DNA from: Candidatus Brachythrix odensensis
GTDB taxonomy: Bacteria; Chloroflexota; Anaerolineae; J036; Brachytrichaceae
Reading direction: 5' to 3'
Length of the DNA: 64,000 bases
NCBI GenBank assembly: GCA_016714465.1
Contig: JADKDT010000028.1
Coordinates: forward strand, 95,258-159,257
Part shown: positions 62,557-64,000 of the stretch, in pieces
How the letters are laid out: each line of letters opens with the position of its first letter
Position numbering within the stretch: position 1 is the first letter of the stretch
Program-made: the position numbers and the translations under genes
Notes under the pieces: model-generated
Databases searched by the model: none
Seen by the model: only the letters and a program-made list of their open reading frames with translations
Told to the model about the DNA's origin: nothing

Positions 62557-62661
62557 TTTCCTTGTTCGCGCGGCGCATGTCCAAGTCAGCGGAAAGTGGT
62601 CACTGGCTAGCATACGACGAAATGACGTTCGTACCCGGCTCCGAAAGGGCCAGATGTGATA

Positions 62662-62692
62662 GCCCAGGGCGAAGCTTTGGGACGCCCTGGGC
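62662..62692. repeat. Short inverted repeat
   Basis: GCCCAGGGCG pairs exactly with CGCCCTGGGC across an 11-base loop. It may serve as a terminator for the preceding operon, though no T run follows. Confidence 0.55.
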
Positions 62693-62900
62693 GAAGCCCT
62701 GATTACCTCAGGTTTTCACGAACTTCACGTCGTCATCCCCGCGAAAGCGCAATGGCGTTAAGTTCAGGTGCGCATGCGCAAGACGCCGCAAGAACGATCC
62801 TCCATTCTTGTCATCCTGGGCCCGGGGGGGGGGGGGCCCGGGGCGGCGCCCCCCCGCGGCTTAGCGAGCCCCTCAGGGCTTCGGCACACGCGAAAGAAAA

Positions 62901-63196
62901 TGGGCGAGCGAAGGACCCCAGTAGCGTCGCGCAGTGGCCACGTGAATCGGCGAACGCGTGTTGTCACCGATTTCCTTTGCTTTCGCGCAACGTCACAGGG
63001 GTCCTTCGCGCGGCCGTTATGCATCTCGATGCGTCAGCTCGGTGTGCCGCGCTGCTCAGAAACCGGGCCGCGATTTGTTTGCGGAAGCATCCTGAGCGAA
63101 GCCGAAGTATGCCTGCGCTTTTTGTGTGCGCTTCCGCGCACACGCCGTTTCTGCCCGCCCTTTCCCCCGACGGCCGTCCGTAACTCAGGATGACAA
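62901..63196. repeat. Dispersed intergenic repeat, inverse copy, with adjacent G/C homopolymer tract
   Basis: Reads in reverse complement as GTCATCCTGAGTTACGGACG... and shares the ordered blocks listed for 58960-59380. Upstream, 62821-62865 contains CCC followed by 13 G and later seven C, which looks like a sequencing artefact inside a further GTCATCCTGGG-type piece. No gene is supported between 62473 and 62963. Confidence 0.75.
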
Positions 63197-63416
63197 GGGC
63201 GAATGATCCCCGAAAGGACGAAACAGGCAGCGGTTCAGCCAGGGCATCCACCCGCAGGCGGCGCGGCACCAGCATCCGGCTGCCCCCGCCCAGATCGATG
63301 ATGGTGAAGCGTGTGCCGGGTTTTAGATCGTGAGCGTTGCGCAGCGCCCTGGGCAGGGTCGGATTTCCCCGCGCGAGCAGTTCCGCCTCGCCCGACTTTG
63401 CAGAAGCGCGTGCCAT
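62964..63416 (-). CDS. AbrB/MazE-like antitoxin whose 3' end runs into the dispersed repeat
   Basis: The first 75 residues are a SpoVT/AbrB swapped-hairpin module: 'NPTLPRALRNAHDLKPGTRF' then 'TIIDLGGGSRMLVPRRLRVD'. ATG 63416 is the natural start. After about residue 75 ('SFRGSFALVILSYG') the frame is simply the dispersed repeat and gives implausible sequence to TGA 62964. The original C-terminus and the toxin gene expected downstream are missing, so this is probably an orphan remnant. Confidence 0.65.
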   Translation of the reverse strand: MARASAKSGEAELLARGNPTLPRALRNAHDLKPGTRFTIIDLGGGSRMLVPRRLRVDALAEPLPVSSFRGSFALVILSYGRPSGERAGRNGVCAEAHTKSAGILRLRSGCFRKQIAARFLSSAAHRADASRCITAARRTPVTLRESKGNR

Positions 63417-63495
63417 GGCCCGAGGATACCGTAACGCGGGATTACGATCACGCATAGTCACCGCTTGCCGGGCGTCATCTCAATACAAGACAACC

Positions 63496-63543
63496 GGCGA
63501 GAATCACTTCCCCGCGTTTCGCTCAGGGATGCGATCCTCGCCG
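63496..63543. repeat. Decayed intergenic palindrome
   Basis: GGCGAGAATCACTTCCCCGCG and TCAGGGATGCGATCCTCGCC keep only the outer and central pairing of the GGCGAGAT subgroup. Shows that copies can decay. Confidence 0.65.
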
Positions 63544-63614
63544 AAGTTGCAGGGCTTGCCTCTGCCCAATCAGCGACCCAGTTTCGTGCCAAGGTCTGGC
63601 CCGCAAGATCCGCG

Positions 63615-64000
63615 CTATTTCGGCAAATGCCAGAGATCGCGCCGATTCTGCATGCCTTCCCGCACCAGCGGCCCGAGTTTCGCATCGCGCAATGGCTTGA
63701 TGCCCGTGACCGTGTTATTGGTCCCCAGATCCAGCACGTTCACCGAGTTCTTGCCCCCGACCACGACGAAATTCGAGGTCGACGGGCCAAGCACGATTGG
63801 CGGCCATTCGGTGCGCGCGTTTTGAAGGTTGTTGCCGACCAGCACCCAGTTGCGCACCGGGTCGTCCCACAGGCCTGCAGCAATCCCATAGCCGCCTCTT
63901 CCCGTCACCTTGTTGTTGGATACCGAAACGCCCGAGACGCCCATCCCAAAGATCGCGCCGTTGGGGGTGCCGCCAAGGTCCACCTTGTTGCCCGTGATCG
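63615..64000 (-). CDS. C-terminal part of a right-handed beta-helix protein
   Basis: The frame is open to the right edge; about 128 residues are visible. Regular turns such as 'GVSVSNNKVTGRGGYGI', 'NWVLVGNNLQNA' and 'NFVVVGGKNSVNVLDLG' with Asn ladders are typical of parallel beta-helix (PbH1) repeats found in pectate-lyase-like and surface proteins. It ends 'RRDLWHLPK'. Substrate and N-terminal domains lie beyond the window. Confidence 0.8.
   Translation of the reverse strand, partial: ITGNKVDLGGTPNGAIFGMGVSGVSVSNNKVTGRGGYGIAAGLWDDPVRNWVLVGNNLQNARTEWPPIVLGPSTSNFVVVGGKNSVNVLDLGTNNTVTGIKPLRDAKLGPLVREGMQNRRDLWHLPK

Overview
The window is a high-GC bacterial chromosome segment, most likely from an uncultured member of the Chloroflexota. 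The signs are: secreted proteins with 'TPT'-rich linkers, P-domains and a C-terminal tail ending in a YxPxxxR-like motif; a caa3-type oxidase of the A2 subclass; the gatC/gatA, bactofilin, FtsB/DivIC-like and YbbR content; and an XPB-type helicase beside helicase-associated proteins. I cannot fix the class from sequence alone. The DNA looks like an imperfectly polished assembly. About fifteen genes carry single-base frameshifts, mostly at short homopolymers, and two G/C-homopolymer tracts (about 35147-35195 and 62821-62865) look artefactual.

Layout. 1-6.7 kb: the end of a secreted protein, a DinB-like protein, membrane proteins, an Fsr-like MFS exporter, a SnoaL-like protein and an NTPase/HTH regulator. 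6.7-11.8 kb (minus strand): a caa3 oxidase cluster (ctaC, ctaD, ctaB, a 38-residue subunit, ctaE, a FixH/YtkA-like protein). 12-17.8 kb: three consecutive paralogous clan-A glycosidase-like surface proteins. 17.9-25.6 kb (minus): aminotransferase, sugar-nucleotide transferase, gatA, gatC, bactofilin, FtsB-like, tRNA-Leu(CAG), M20 amidohydrolase, YbbR protein. 25.8-29.1 kb: glnA behind a possible leader hairpin, a small membrane protein, a CAP-domain protein. 29.3-35 kb: a tightly coupled operon of an XPB helicase and two large helicase-associated proteins. 35-42.3 kb: M14 carboxypeptidase, a tandem hairpin array, a DUF89 phosphatase, a DUF1998 helicase with an HNH-like insert, and a frameshifted haem-binding protein. 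42.5-54 kb: HpaI-type aldolase, cyclase-family hydrolase, lipoprotein, a giant cysteine-repeat/P-domain protein, VapBC, an amidohydrolase, and a clostripain-like protease with a lamin-tail domain. 54-64 kb: PH-domain protein, MFS, mannonate dehydratase, DUF4258, a RibD-like reductase, an enoyl-CoA hydratase/FAD-oxidase operon, dispersed repeats, an orphan AbrB antitoxin, and the end of a beta-helix protein.

The strongest genome-scale signal is a family of about 17 intergenic palindromes (22-36 bp arms around a 3-nt apex). Arm sequence varies between copies but stays complementary within each copy. They sit between genes in every orientation, and one supplies the last codons and stop of an MFS gene. 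Other repeat families are present as well: a 199-bp MITE-like element with 15-bp terminal inverted repeats, a 46-bp tandem hairpin array, a long inverted repeat built on an ATCCGCAGATT motif, and a dispersed block in two opposed copies.
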